Source: Dillenia suffruticosa (lineage: Eukaryota > Streptophyta > Magnoliopsida > Dilleniales > Dilleniaceae). From it: 64,000 nucleotides of DNA. A program made the translations under genes and the position numbers. This document shows positions 46,790-58,689 of this stretch, in pieces. Every line of letters starts with the position of its first letter. The first letter of the stretch is position 1. Below the pieces are notes generated by a model, which was not told the DNA's origin, searched no databases, and worked only from the letters and a program-made list of their open reading frames with translations. The stretch lies in NCBI GenBank assembly GCA_033439265.1, contig JAVTVX010000035.1:7358001-7422000 (forward strand). The letters are read 5' to 3'.

Positions 46790-49514
46790 ACATATTTTAC
46801 TTTCTTAATATAAGATTAATAATAAACAATAATTTTTAATAATTGTAACTGCATATATTAAAAAAAAACGATATGTATGCACAAAATTTTTGGATCAAAC
46901 CGGAACTGAATTAAATATAGAGGGTTCCGGTTTGACAAAAAAGGAAACCGAAACAAGATGATTGTCTTGGTTTTTGTTCTAAAACCACATGATTCTGATT
47001 TTAGAACTAGATAATTCTAATTTTAAATATTATTTTAATTTTTTTATGATTTTTATATATTTTTTTATAGTCTTTATGAATAGTTTTTGCCAAGTATGTT
47101 GGACGTGTAGGTGAGATGAGTGGCACTCTCATCTCTCCCACCACTGCACAGATCATAAGCAATTTTTTCATAATAGGGATATCAAACAAAATCTTCGCAC
47201 ACACCTGTTTTCCTTATTTTACTCCCCCCCCCCTAAGTGTTTTATGCACGTCTCTAGGTATGGCAATACTATACTCATTTTCCCTTTGGCATGATAATTT
47301 TAAAATGCAGAAGAATATGTCAATGTAATGTACCGACACTCGGAGCAATTTGGATCTAAAAATCTCAACCTAGCATTGAAAAAGAACTCTAAGATGTTGA
47401 CTTTATTTATTTATTTTTTAAAATCAAAACTTGAGTTACATTACACAATATAGAGTGATTTTGTCTGCTAAATGTCTTCGGGTCTATACTACAAACAAAA
47501 ATTAAATATAAAATCTTTGAATCCCAGCTGCTTTAATCGAGATTCACCATGTAATTTAAAATTTTCTTTTCTTTGTTTTTGGGGGAGGGGGGGGGGGTTG
47601 GGGTTGTTTATAACTAATATTTAAGCAAATCGGAGCCAATAGTTGTGAGCAGCATTTTGTGGGTGGTACAAACTTACTGTCATGCCCCGAACCGAAATCG
47701 TGAACAGCCGTCCGTTATTCTGAATGCCGACTATAAGAAGATGGTGGTGGTGGTGGTTGCTCGCGGTGGCGATGGCGGAAGGAGGCGCTGCCGTGGGAGA
47801 GGAAGCGGCAGGGAGAGGGGAGAAGAAAAGTCGGAGAGAGAAAGAGAAAGAGAGAGAGAGAAGGGGGGAAAGGAAGAAAAATTAGGGCTTTAAGCCCTAA
47901 TTTGAAATTTCCTTTTTTTTTTTTTTTGTTTTGGGTATTACACTTACCCACAAGAATCCCATATCAATTTCTAAGAAAATAGTTTAGTGATCATAATTCT
48001 CTTTCTTAATACAGGAGATCGGATTTAAATCTCGATGTAAAAAAAAAAAAAAAAAGCACCGAATCAAGGCAAGTTGTTTGGAACCGGCAAGCAAAGCACT
48101 GTGCCTTAGGCCCAAACCCCATATCTTTAGCCACATTCTGCGGAATGCCTCTCCACTCGCTCCCCACGAGCCGTGAGTAAACTATGGAGAAATTACATGA
48201 TTTCCCACTCCCCCTTATTTTTCTAGGTTATAATCTTGTGTCATTCATGATTTGTAACCATTGTGCCATGATAATTAATCCTAAATTTATGGTTTAATAA
48301 TGTTCTCATGGTTTGGTACCATGTTGAATGGTCAACTTTAATACATTTATATTTTGTTCGATAAATTTGAGATTAATTTTGATTAATACTATATGGGCTT
48401 TTATAAAAGAAAAAAAAATTAATATAATGATAATTTTAATCACTATAGAGAAATTTGACTTTTATTTATAAATCATACTTTATTTCACATTTTCATACAT
48501 TAATGGAAATTTTGGATGCAAAAAGATTATTTGAAATTTTTTTTAGCTAATTTAGGGCATCAAAAATGTTATGTCAATAATTTGATGTCATATATTTGAG
48601 CAGAGATAGAGAGAGCCATTTGGAAGTAGGCTATTTTATGAGTTATTATATCAAATGAATCTAAGTTGAAGGGGTCGTAAGGTGGAAATGTAGGATTTTA
48701 AGACAAAATTAAGAATTTCAATATAATAATTATAATATAGATAGTTTTAACAATTTTTTTTCAGTTTTGGTAGTTTGGTGTGTATAATTTATAAATTATT
48801 ATGCATTTTCTTCTTTTCTCTCTCTCTCTTTTTTTTTTCTTTAATTGAAAATATCCTTTTTTGGATTGTCTATTGAGTTTGTGCCCACTCTAATCTCAAG
48901 TTGGAAAGGCAGGGTGGGGTTGGTGAAAGGTAAGCTATAAATGGTGGGCTGGGGGAGAGTGAAAATCTGGTGAGATGAAAAAAAAAAACCAATTATAGAT
49001 GGGTTCAACGGTAATATATTAGACTTTTTTAATTATGGGAGAGTCAGTTTATAATTGAATTTCATAATTGTTTGAATCGAATTAGTTGAGTTTTCATATA
49101 TCAGTAATTAAATGAAAAAAAGGAAATAAAGTTAATGAATCCGCGAAATGGTCAAATTTGGTGCTAGGAATTCCAATGGTTCGCCAAATCCCTGCAAATG
49201 CCACACCAACCCAATATGAGAAGTAATAGAATGCTTAAAAGGGAGGTAATGGGATTCCAAGTGCAACTTTTTCAACACCCACCATATTCTACCTACTTTC
49301 TACCACCGCAAAATAATAAATAAAAATAGTAAGAGTGAATAGATGAAATGGAAAGAAGAAGAAAACGTTGTTTCTTACTCATGGATCATTAGTTTATTTG
49401 TTATGTCCAAATGATATGGACAAGCCGATCGTGATCCACCTTCATCACCATTCTCTCGTCTTTCTTCTCATTTGATTTCCATTCCAATAAATTTTTCAAC
49501 TTTTCATTTCTTAC

Positions 49515-49548
<34 letters not shown>

Positions 49549-49990
49549 AAGGCAATAAAAAATTTTCATGATTTTGCTTATAAATTTCATAAATCACAAT
49601 TATTAAATAATATAAATTAGAACACAATATGTTATAAATTTGTCCGGAGTAATTTGATAAATTCCACAAAATCAAATATTTTAGATTGAATAGTTGAGTA
49701 ATCTATTCTCTTAATTAGAGATTTTGAGCTTAACTCCTGACAATAGAGAAAAAGGATTTTGAAGAGTCAACTTCACAATGAATTTCATAATATTTAAGTC
49801 AGATTAATCGACATAATTCATATACTAACAAGCGAAAAAAAAACAGAGGAAGAAAAGTCCGCCGAGAAAGATCTTCGAAGAAAAAAAATGATAATAATGG
49901 AGAAAGATCATTGGGCCGAGAGCCTCAAGCCCAAAAGACCTGCATGGCCCAGGGCCTCAATTTGGGTTGGTTGTGTGGAACTGATTAAAA
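46790..49990. other. Intergenic, no convincing gene
   Basis: AT-rich with many simple runs. It includes a G-tract at 47581-47598, a purine-rich ORF-like patch at 47720-47890 that is low complexity, and an A-tract at 48040-48056. A (CA)n lies at 49521-49548 and a SINE-like copy at 49690-49845. The CATGCCCCGAACC block at 47683 is reminiscent of dispersed plant repeats. No domain recognised. Confidence 0.55.
49690..49845 (+). repeat. SINE-like dispersed repeat, copy 2
   Basis: Shares the block order of the copy at 6225: TAATCTATTCTCTTAATTAG, then GAGCTTAACTCC, then AGAGAAAAAGGATTTTGAAG, then a GTCAGATTAATCGA block and an A-rich end (AAAAAAAAAC). Confidence 0.4.
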
Positions 49991-50035
49991 GACAAAAATA
50001 AAGAAAAAGAGAGGAGGGGAAGCTTTTTCTGGATT

Positions 50036-50107
50036 TATCAGAGCCAGGTTTCGATCCTGGGACCTGTGGGTTATGGGCCCACCACGCTTCCGCTGCGCCA
50101 CTCTGAT
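50036..50107 (-). tRNA. Initiator tRNA-Met (CAT)
   Basis: A 72 nt cloverleaf on the minus strand. The acceptor stem is ATCAGAG paired with CTCTGAT, with discriminator A. The D arm holds GCGCAGCGGAAGC, the anticodon stem-loop is GGGCCCATAACCC with anticodon CAT, and the T arm is CAGGATCGAAACCTG. The GATCGAAA T loop and the GGGCCCATAACCC arm mark the initiator rather than the elongator form. It has no intron. A T-run on the sense strand about 30 nt downstream (near 50005-50010) may end Pol III transcription. Confidence 0.95.
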
Positions 50108-50109
50108 TG

Positions 50110-51600
50110 TTGGGAACGTGCATCCATATCTTTTATTAAATGAAACTATATCACTTGTTTTGGGTAATTCAGGCTTCTTAATTTAATAATTTTCCTGGCA
50201 GACAACTCGGGTTAAGCATCTTCAAATGCTAATTAAACAATGGTGAAGCATTTTTGTTGGTACTGCATTAATATAAAGGATAAACAAACAGAGCCTAGCC
50301 CTTTAATGTTAGTATACGATCTCGTCCAAAGTCAAAACAAAACAGGGGAATGCTAGTTGCTGGTTCTCTATTGGTTATTTTGAAGAAAAAAGGGTCGCTT
50401 TCTGTTCAAGCTCTCAAGTGCCTGGCGTCCATCCTTCTCTGCCAACAAAGAAAACTTAGCTTGAGCTGGTGATGGCCATTTGTAAGTTTATCACCCTCAG
50501 ACCAAAATTACTGATTCTGGTTCTGCAGAGACAAGCGAGCACTTTCGGGTCTTATATCAGTTGGAGTTGCAATATATCCATTCCAAGTTGTATTAAAACT
50601 AATATCAAACATAATCCTCAATAATTTTCATTAATCAAGATAATGGGATCATATTTGGCTCACCATGATATTATTCTTTCATAATAACAGACCCAATAAA
50701 AACTATTATTTCTTCGCAATTTTTCAAGGAAACATAGATTTGCTTATTAACATAATCTGACATTTATCATTGATTTTATAATCGATCAATTTCCGTGACA
50801 AAAAAATGGAATATATAACTATATATTTTGCTTATTAATGGTTTGTATACCTCAGCATGTTCTTTAAAGCCTAAGCTTTTGATATATTCCAAATCAATTC
50901 TAATATAATTTCAATTGCTGGTTATTGAAGGGAGAAGGAAGGCTAAAGGGATGTATGGTTTTTTTTGTTTTTTCTTTTTTGCCAGAGACACACGCTTTAT
51001 TATTTTTAATGTCCATTCCAAGCATGGATTGTTGTCTCCAATAAAAGGAAAAAAAAAAAGAAAAAGAAAAACAACTCTGGTAAAAGTACAAGAAAAATTT
51101 TTAAATCAAAAATTGGATACACCTTTTTGTTATAGCATATTTTTCCATTGGTTGGGTTGTCCTGAACAATTCATACCATGCAAAGTTGTCAGTACTTTAT
51201 TCGATAATTCGATATTTAAATATATGAAATAATGTTTATAGAAAATTCTTATTATAAAGATCATTTCTTATTACTATTATAGTACTAACACCCTAAGCAT
51301 TTTGGGAATTGTAAACAAGTGAACCATACATTTGCTTACAAAATGGGGAACAGTTTGCACCAATACACACGATGTATCGACATCGTGGATATTAGTCTGC
51401 CAGGAGAAAGAAACACCTGGAGGAAGACAAATAATAATAATAATCAACACAATTTCCTTTTAAAATGATGATCAACTATATATAATTAACATAATATTAT
51501 TTTATGCTTTCATCATACAATAATGAACAGATCTAAGCCTACAACTTCCTTCACAATGTCCTCCACAGGGAAGAGAAAAGAGAATACGGGTTGAGCTCTC
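50110..51600. other. Intergenic and probable 3' flank of the VAPYRIN-like gene
   Basis: AT-rich, no gene seen. The last few hundred bases before 51632 are probably 3' UTR of the neighbouring minus-strand gene. Confidence 0.5.
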
Positions 51601-51631
51601 ATCTAAGGAAGAACAAAAAGACTAGGGCTAT

Positions 51632-53245
51632 TCAAGGCACGGCGACTGGCATGGATCGATTAAAACTACGTTGTATTGCTCTTGCTCTACTGGGTTTCTT
51701 CTTGAGCTGCATCACATTATTGTCACTCTCTTTACCATCCTTTTCACCTCCAAATGACAAAGAAGTTGCTGAGAAAACCTGCGAAACTCCATCCTTAACG
51801 GCCCCCGCATGGACAAGTACTCTTGTAATCCCTAAATAATGCAAAGACTCGGCAATTTGAAGAGGAGTGACTCCTTTGTTTGTCCTAGACTCCACGTCAA
51901 CACCCTTCTTTACAAGCATTTCAATGACCTCAACATGACCGGATTCTACGGCGCAGTGTAAAGCTGTGTAGCCATCTTCGTCTCTAGCATCGATGTCTAT
52001 GCCCTTTTCAATTAGGGTTTTGACTGCATCAATTTTTCCTTTGAAGGAAGCACGGTGCAAGGCTGTCCAGCCGTGCTGATCACGGCCGTTGATGGCTGCT
52101 CCATTCTCCAAAAGTCGGTTTATAGTTCGGACATCACCTTTTCGAGCCGCTATGCAGAGGCTATCGCCTAGACGGAGGGCATCAAAGAGCCTTGCATGTC
52201 CAAACTCCGCTGCCACGTCATATGCCGTCTTGCCAAGGCAGTTTCGGACGTCCTTATTGGCTCCTTTTTGTAGCAATAGTTTCACCATTTGATCGTCTCC
52301 TAACCCTGCAGCTATGTGCAAGGGCGTGTCTCCATCACTGCCATTGCGAATATCGGCTCCTGCCCCGTTGGCTAGTAATAGTCTCGCGCAATCCCTTCTT
52401 CTCTCTTCAACAGCAAGATGTAAAGCTGTGTTCCCATCTTTTGTTAGGGCATCAGCATTAGCTCCTTTGAGCAAGAGAAGCCTCAAAACCTCCATGTGTC
52501 CACCTACGGCTGCCAGGTGTATAGGACCATGTCTTGATGATTCGGACCTCTCCGTGCTTGCTCTCCGAGCCAACAGGAGCTCCACAATCAAGGCTTCTCC
52601 ATTAGCAGCAGCTGCCTCAAGCGGAGTTGATCCTGACCGGTTCGGAGCCTCCACGTCTGGCTCAAACTCAAGAATCAACTGAACCAAATCAGGTCTACTT
52701 TGGGTTATAGCAAGGTGAAGTAAGGTTTGACCATTTGCATCCATGGAGTCTGCTGCTCGCCATGAAGGATCGCTCAGTTCAAGCACTTCTCTAACCTTGT
52801 CCATAGCTCCATCCGTGATGAGCTGAGCTAGTATAGGGCCTCCAACAAACATGATCTTCAGGCCACTATCTATGAACACTTGCTTCTTCCTTGTGGTGAA
52901 CCAATCATTTGGGATGGAATCAAAGGTTGATTGAGGATCCTTCACGGCTGCACCAGGGACCACAACGCTATGCAAGAGGAAGGAATCGTCAGATTGAGGG
53001 AAGGAGTCCGGAAGCATCGAGTGTGGAGAGAGATGGTAAGTGATCTCTATGACTAGAGTTGAGAGAGGATAGATGATTCCTGATTGAGGCTTCACCGTAT
53101 AGCGGCTTCGATTCATAGGTTGAAGGCGAAAGGCCACAGGCATGGTGTACATTACATTGCGCAAGGTGAGCTCGCCGTAGCACTTTTGAGCCGGTTCAAT
53201 CCTTATTAGAACAATTGATTGTTCTAAGCTAATTAGCCTATCCAT
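51632..53245 (-). CDS. MSP-ankyrin protein, VAPYRIN or VAPYRIN-like
   Basis: An intronless gene of 537 aa. Residues about 1-125 form a major sperm protein (VAP-type) domain: [20 protein letters not shown], then [20 protein letters not shown]. From about 150 to 500 run some ten ankyrin repeats with clear TxLHxA cores ([50 protein letters not shown]). They are interrupted by an irregular unit around [17 protein letters not shown]. The basic tail ends [15 protein letters not shown] plus C-terminal ankyrin at about 535 aa is the VAPYRIN architecture. VAPYRIN is needed for intracellular accommodation of arbuscular mycorrhizal fungi and, in legumes, rhizobia, and acts at mobile endomembrane compartments. 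I cannot separate true VAPYRIN from its paralogue VAPYRIN-LIKE by eye. The frame is intact. Confidence 0.85.
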   Translation of the reverse strand: MDRLISLEQSIVLIRIEPAQKCYGELTLRNVMYTMPVAFRLQPMNRSRYTVKPQSGIIYPLSTLVIEITYHLSPHSMLPDSFPQSDDSFLLHSVVVPGAAVKDPQSTFDSIPNDWFTTRKKQVFIDSGLKIMFVGGPILAQLITDGAMDKVREVLELSDPSWRAADSMDANGQTLLHLAITQSRPDLVQLILEFEPDVEAPNRSGSTPLEAAAANGEALIVELLLARRASTERSESSRHGPIHLAAVGGHMEVLRLLLLKGANADALTKDGNTALHLAVEERRRDCARLLLANGAGADIRNGSDGDTPLHIAAGLGDDQMVKLLLQKGANKDVRNCLGKTAYDVAAEFGHARLFDALRLGDSLCIAARKGDVRTINRLLENGAAINGRDQHGWTALHRASFKGKIDAVKTLIEKGIDIDARDEDGYTALHCAVESGHVEVIEMLVKKGVDVESRTNKGVTPLQIAESLHYLGITRVLVHAGAVKDGVSQVFSATSLSFGGEKDGKESDNNVMQLKKKPSRARAIQRSFNRSMPVAVP

Positions 53246-53685
53246 ATTACCTTCTTTGGATCTCTCACTCTCTTTCTTGAAATGGAGGGGTTGTGGAGAG
53301 TTGTTAATGGTATTGGGCTTGTTATTTGCTTGGGTCTCGGAGGAAATCCAAAACCCATATGTGAGAGAGAGAGAGAGAGGACTGATGAATAAGGTGATGT
53401 TGTTGTATTTTAAGGAGGGAAACGGACGGCCGGCATCTAGCTAGAATGTTCCACATGGTGGGTGTTAAAAACAATGCTGACTTGTTCTACATTGTGTCCG
53501 GACTGCACTGCTCCCAGGTTGTTTCAATGTCACCAAAATAAGAATTTGTTCTCTCGCAAGTCTCTTTCATTCTTTGCTTAATATTTCTAAATAGTGCAAC
53601 CAAATTTTATTGTTTCACTCGGAGCACAGCCAATGAAGCACATCTCATTTAGCAACTTAAATTATTGCTCTTTGGAGGCACCTAG

Positions 53686-53687
<2 letters not shown>

Positions 53688-53727
<40 letters not shown>
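53688..53727. repeat. (CT)n microsatellite
   Basis: About 20 CT units, running into CCCCCCTCCTCCC, 450 bp upstream of the VAPYRIN-like start. Confidence 0.9.
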
Positions 53728-53729
<2 letters not shown>

Positions 53730-54155
53730 CCCTCCTCCCTCCCCGAATCCTATGGGCATGTCTATTTTCTAACAGTACAAAAGAATCATCAGAATAGACG
53801 ATTTGATTTCGATGATATTGAAAGAGAAACCACCATCGTCGAACACAATCACTTCGTTGCGGGTAAAACTAGTTAACCACCTAAGTATTTCTTTATACAA
53901 AAAATAATTTTTTACCATAAAAAATTTTCATGTTATCTAAGGGTTTGTCCCTTCAGCAGTTTTACTTGGCCAACGACAATGAAAATACTAGCACAACTGG
54001 GTCATTGCGTTACATTAGATAAGGTTAATTTATGTGTTGTTTTCTTGTTCTATATGGGGGTGTTCTCTTAATATATTTTAATTAATTTATATACTCTTAA
54101 TTGCTTTTAGGTTAGCCCTTCTATTTGGGTTCAAGTTTAATAAATTTGCCTAGAG

Positions 54156-54560
54156 TTTTTGGCCAAAAGACACCAATAGGACATTTTGGCCAAATCCAAT
54201 TTGCCATGTGGAGCCACTTTTGATTAGACTGTGTGACCCAGTCTTCTATTCTTCTAATAGCGATTTGTTGCATAAAGCCCCTTTTGATTTTTTTTTTTTT
54301 TTTTTCCCACCGCCGCCTGCATTGTTTAGCGCGCAGTCGCAGTCTCAGTGACGGATAGGTTAGGTATCAATAACCTTCGAATCCCTGAACATAAATTTGG
54401 CCAAGAGACACCAAAATAGAACTTTTATTCCAAACTTCAATTTGCTCCGTGGAGCCTTTACTTGGGTCAAAATGACCTAACTAGGAGACTAAGACCTTTT
54501 CAGTTGTAGCTGTGACCCGGTCTTTGATAGCAGTGTGTCGCATAGAGGCCAGTGGGAAAG
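54156..54560. repeat. Diverged tandem duplication of about 240 bp
   Basis: Two copies share ordered blocks: TTGGCCAAAAGACACCAA / TTGGCCAAGAGACACCAA, TTTGCCATGTGGAGCC / TTTGCTCCGTGGAGCC, TGTGACCCAGTCTT / TGTGACCCGGTCTT and a TGTTGCATAAAG / TGTCGCATAGAG block. They start about 240 bp apart, near 54160 and 54403. No ORF explains it. Confidence 0.65.
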
Positions 54561-55794
54561 CACCACCACAAGCTCACAAACCTGAAGTCCCATGTCCGGA
54601 AGTAATTGAAATAGAAAAAATGGAGTGTCAGCCCAAAATATGCTTTCTTGGACCCCAGAAGACAGTAGAAAATAGAAAACTTTGTCTTGAAGCACAGTAC
54701 AGAATATGGATGCTCAAATTCAAATGAGAAGTGAACTGTTATTACCATTAATTTTCTTTTGGCTTCAATAATAATAAAATACTAGTTCGCAACAAGGTAG
54801 GGTAGCATCATGACCACCCCTTCTTTCCTCCTTTCTTTTCCACCTAACTAAAAATATCTGAATTACTCAGCCGTAGGAAGTGAAGAAACCAAACGATTCT
54901 TGAAAGCGGCAATCTTTTATTCTTTGAGCTTTTTCAACATTATTACTATTGTTGTTGCGAAGGAATGTTTTTCAAGTACACCCCATTGTTCTTTCTTTTG
55001 CTCGGTTTCGGAAAACTACAGATGCACAGCTCATTGATTTTTTTTATACTACAATTATGTCTCTAGCCATTTGGCCGATTAGTCATTTGCAATGGTCTTT
55101 TCTTCAAGGTAGTGTTTGGTTAGATTTAGAAGGGTGAACGAAAATTTTAAAAATATATGACAGTAAAATTGAAAAAATAATTTTATTAAAATTTTCATTT
55201 CCTTGTCTCCAGAATGGGGAATAAAAATTTTACTTATTTTTGTATCACAGATAGAAACGATTTTTAAATTTATCTCCGTTTTCATAATAATTTATATCAA
55301 TAAAAATATTATTTAAATTATCGATTTTCTTTTATATAAAAGCGATAATATGGGAAAATAAACCTAGTATTTAAGTGGGCAAATTGCATAGAAGTTATAG
55401 AGGGAATAACATAAGCTTACTAATTGATTGTGAATATTTGGTGAGAGGGGTTATCGTTTTGGAACTCATCAAATGATAGTCCTACTTGCACAATATTTTT
55501 TCTTTTTATTATATAAGGATTTGAATTCTAAATTTTAGAATCGAAAAAAGGGTATTGTGACCATCAAAATGTCTTTTGAAAACCTACTTACACAATATTT
55601 GATTAACTTGGGATGGGACAACTTGCATCTTACCTCTCATCAGTCCATTTAGATTCAAATTCGACTCTTTCTGGAATTTAATTGAAAAAATAATGAAAAG
55701 CATAAAAACAATTTCAAATTATTCAAACCAAGAATGGTGATGTATTTTTGTATAATTTTGAAGCAATATCAGTTTGGATTTCAATTGTGGATTA

Positions 55795-56320
55795 GAACTA
55801 TTTTCTCTCTCTCTTTTCTTTCTCACTTCCCCTCTTCGCTTCCTCACCTTCTCTCTCTTATCGATCAATCTCTCACCCTCTTCCTCGTCCTCTTTCTCCA
55901 TCAATTATTTTTTCTCTCTCTCGATCTAGAAACACATAAGATAAATGAAGAGAGAAAAAAAATTTCTCTCTTTGTTTTTGTCACCAAGAAAAATAGAATG
56001 AAAATAGAGAGAGAAAGATTGAGAAAAGAAGACTTCTCTCTCTTGTTTCATTACCAACAATGACAGAGGCAAAAGTGACAGAAAGATAGAACAGAAACAA
56101 AGAGATAAAAAGGAATACCAAAAGTTTCCCTCTCCTCTCTCTATCTTTATATCCGATGACCACAAAGAAGGAAGAGAGAGAAAAACTCTGTATCTCTCTC
56201 TTCCTTCTACCTTTGTCGTCGTGAAGAAAAAGAGAAATAGATTGATTGATCGATCGGTGGATCGATCCATTGAGATGATAAAGGAAAAAGATTGTAAAGA
56301 GAGGAGAGACTTAGTCCTAG
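55795..56320. repeat. Alternating polypyrimidine/polypurine region
   Basis: Blocks of CT-rich and GA-rich sequence alternate roughly every 90-130 bp. The ORFs here on both strands are low complexity and incidental. It ends in a GATC-rich stretch near 56245-56270. Confidence 0.6.
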
Positions 56321-56459
56321 GGACCGAAGGATCATTTCGCTTTCAAAATTCTAAAATTTTTGGAAAATCCCTCATGATTTCTAAATATTTTATTGGTAGT
56401 TTGAAATTTTAGAAATTTTTTATCATAATTTTCGGTTCATGTCCATTTAAATAAACTGA

Positions 56460-58180
56460 CGATACTTTCCCAGTCATTTAGCTTTCCCATTCCTTCGGAC
56501 AAAGATGCCAGGTGGGCTTTGCTCCCACTTCAGAGTTCTAAGTCTCTTTGCCTGAAGATAGCATGCTCAGAGTTCCAAGTCTCTTGACCTGGAGATAGCA
56601 TCACCTCCTGGTGTCAAAGGAAGCATCGAATCCATCTCTTTAACAATTTGAACCATGCCCGGAAAATTATGATGTTATGATGTCAAAGCCAACAGGGATA
56701 TGTTGTTTCTCCTCGTTGATTGATGCGACATTTGGCCAGATGAAATGGAGATCTGCAAATGTAATTAATGCACCAAAATAAGCTAACTAAAACAGAAAAG
56801 CGCAAGTATCTTCCTTCACATTCTCTTCACCTAAATCCCATCTCTAGAATGCATGCTAAAATGGATCAAAGCGCATAGTTAATGAAGGAGAGCAACGTGG
56901 AAGACCCCATGAGCCATCACAGAGTTAATTGTCCAATACCTACTTTACACACGCAGGAAACAATGGTACATGTAGTGAGTTCGAAGAAAGATCCACAGCA
57001 ACCCAAGCAGAATCAAGCTAAGAGACGAAAGGCTCAACATTATCAAAATTCTTGATTCTTTCTTTAGAACCCTCAACCTCAGAACTCGGGTTTGTATGAA
57101 TTGAAGTAGTCTTGGTTTCTGTTGCTATTCCAGCAACAGCATTTGTCTATAAGTAACTAAAAACGTTCCCATCAAGAGAATTCAAAATTCTCTGAAACTA
57201 CAAGATAACCATATCCGAATCAGACTTTTCATGCGTAATCAACAAAAACATGGATAAATATTCAACTTGTGAGCCACAATTTTGAAACTGATGTAAGGCT
57301 CATAGGAGTTAGGTAAGAGGCCTAGGAGTTCAATATTGGGCAGGTCCCTTTCACCTGCCTTTTGGACCAAACTTGGGTTTTAAACAAATTCGATGCCTAA
57401 TAGTTTTTTCTTGGTCCATATATACAAATTCAAATTGCTACCTTCCCAGCGCCCCAAAATCTGTGTGCAGTTGAAATATGAGTCCAGAAGCCAGAAGGCT
57501 TTGCCCTCTCGACAAGTAATAGAAAAATATTTATTTTTCACCAGGGCTTGTAGCTCAGCAGTATCCGTTTTTCCCCTCTGGCGAATAGCTTGGAGCTTCG
57601 TGTCTCGCTTGTTGGGAGCAGAAATTTGAATTGTTGAAGAATTTCTTGAAACAATACGCTGTTTTTACTTTGTCAAACAGGTGGTCTTCTCCCTCTCTTG
57701 TACTAACGTGAACAAAATTAGACCAAAATCAACAAAGGACAAGATTTGCAGAGGCATCATTAGTGTTTTACTTTTAGAGAGAGAGAGAGAGTAATTTGGG
57801 CGGTCCTTTACTGTTTGGAAGCTCATCTTGGAGCCGTTTGCTTTTGCAGATATGCTCGGTGCCCTATGCAAGTTAAAATGCCATAGAAACTAAATAAAAT
57901 TTTTAAATACAGTAAAAAAGAAATATGGACATAAAACCTCTAAGCACTTTATAATTAGTCCTCATTATTACACCGACAATGAACCCTACTGGTAGCAGAC
58001 CACACTAATCCAGAAGAGTAATGGAGTTTATTCTTTCTCTAGGAACGTGATGTCACGGAACACACATGTAGATAGAGACATAATTCTTCAAAGTCTCTCA
58101 TAATTTAGCTGCAGCAACTGCGAGGCACAAGAGGGAAACAAATAATAAAATTAGACCAATCTTGTTTGAAAAGCAAAAAT
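56460..58180. other. Intergenic, no convincing gene
   Basis: Contains a short imperfect tandem (CAGAGTTCyAAGTCTCTT at about 56530 and 56569), a (GA)n run near 57777-57791 and nothing else I can name. The last part may be 3' UTR of the dehydrin. Confidence 0.5.
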
Positions 58181-58190
58181 AATATATTAA

Positions 58191-58475
58191 TCAATCACTG
58201 TCGCTGTCACTGCTGCTGTCGCCGTGGTGGTGCCCATCCTTGCGCTTCTTCTTTTCCTTTTTCTTCTTCTTTTCCAGATCATGTCCATCATCACCGTGGA
58301 TTTTGTCTTTGATCTTGTCCATGAACCCTTCCTTGTGCCCTTGTCCACGCCCGTGCTCACCATGGTGCTCGGGCCTGTAGTGCTCTCCTCCATGGTGCTC
58401 GCCCTTGTGCTTGTCTTCCTCCTTGTTCCCTCCTATGTGAAGGGTCTCACCTATCTTGTTCATTATTCCTGACAT
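58191..58475 (-). CDS. KS-type dehydrin (HIRD11-like)
   Basis: A small, highly charged stress protein of 94 aa. It opens MSGIMNKIGETLHIGG, an amphipathic N-terminus typical of this group. A His/Gly/Glu-rich stretch (about 22-48) may bind metal ions. The K-segment is at about 48-62 (HKEGFMDKIKDKIHGDD), followed by a Lys-rich run and a C-terminal Ser tract DSSSDSDSD, so the order is K then S. Length and order match Arabidopsis HIRD11. Known members bind membranes or metals and protect proteins in drought and cold. The first ATG of the longer open frame (58523) is rejected because the family starts at M(A/S)GIxNKIG. No intron is seen. ABRE-like ACGTG at about 58659-58663 on the minus strand could link it to ABA. 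Confidence 0.9.
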   Translation of the reverse strand: MSGIMNKIGETLHIGGNKEEDKHKGEHHGGEHYRPEHHGEHGRGQGHKEGFMDKIKDKIHGDDGHDLEKKKKKEKKKRKDGHHHGDSSSDSDSD

Positions 58476-58563
58476 TCTCTCTCTCTCTCTCGAAGTGTTG
58501 AATGGAAGCTTGTTATTAATCAAAGGGCTTTATTGAGAAGAAGTGGGGCTGCCAAAGGTCAGT

Positions 58564-58571
58564 ACTTATAG
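58564..58571 (-). promoter_or_regulatory. TATA box of the dehydrin
   Basis: CTATAAGT on the minus strand, about 90 bp upstream of the ATG at 58475. Confidence 0.45.
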
Positions 58572-58689
58572 GGAGCTCGGAAGGTGGATCTTGGACTAAG
58601 GCTTTCTCCTAATTTTAGTTTAGTCTCCCAAAAAAGTGTTGCATTCCACCGCTCATCACGTCCCACCTAAATCTCTATTTTTGTTTTTA

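Noticed and set aside
47645-47951. Arg/Glu-rich and Pro/Ser-rich ORFs on both strands
   Set aside because: Low-complexity GA/CT sequence. No initiation context, splice sites or family resemblance.
52089-52682. Plus-strand ORFs across the VAPYRIN-like gene
   Set aside because: Antisense to the 537-codon frame, with no domain of their own.
55719-56270. Several ORFs in the purine/pyrimidine region
   Set aside because: Simple-sequence translation products (Arg/Glu/Lys or Leu/Phe/Ser).
57545-57660. Possible tRNA or SINE starting GGCTTGTAGCTCAGCAGTA
   Set aside because: The A box looks fair, but no B box or cloverleaf follows at a suitable distance.
58476-58523. Upstream ATG extending the dehydrin by 16 residues
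   Set aside because: The extra residues (NKLPFNTSRERER) are translated leader sequence. The family begins M(A/S)GIxNKIG.
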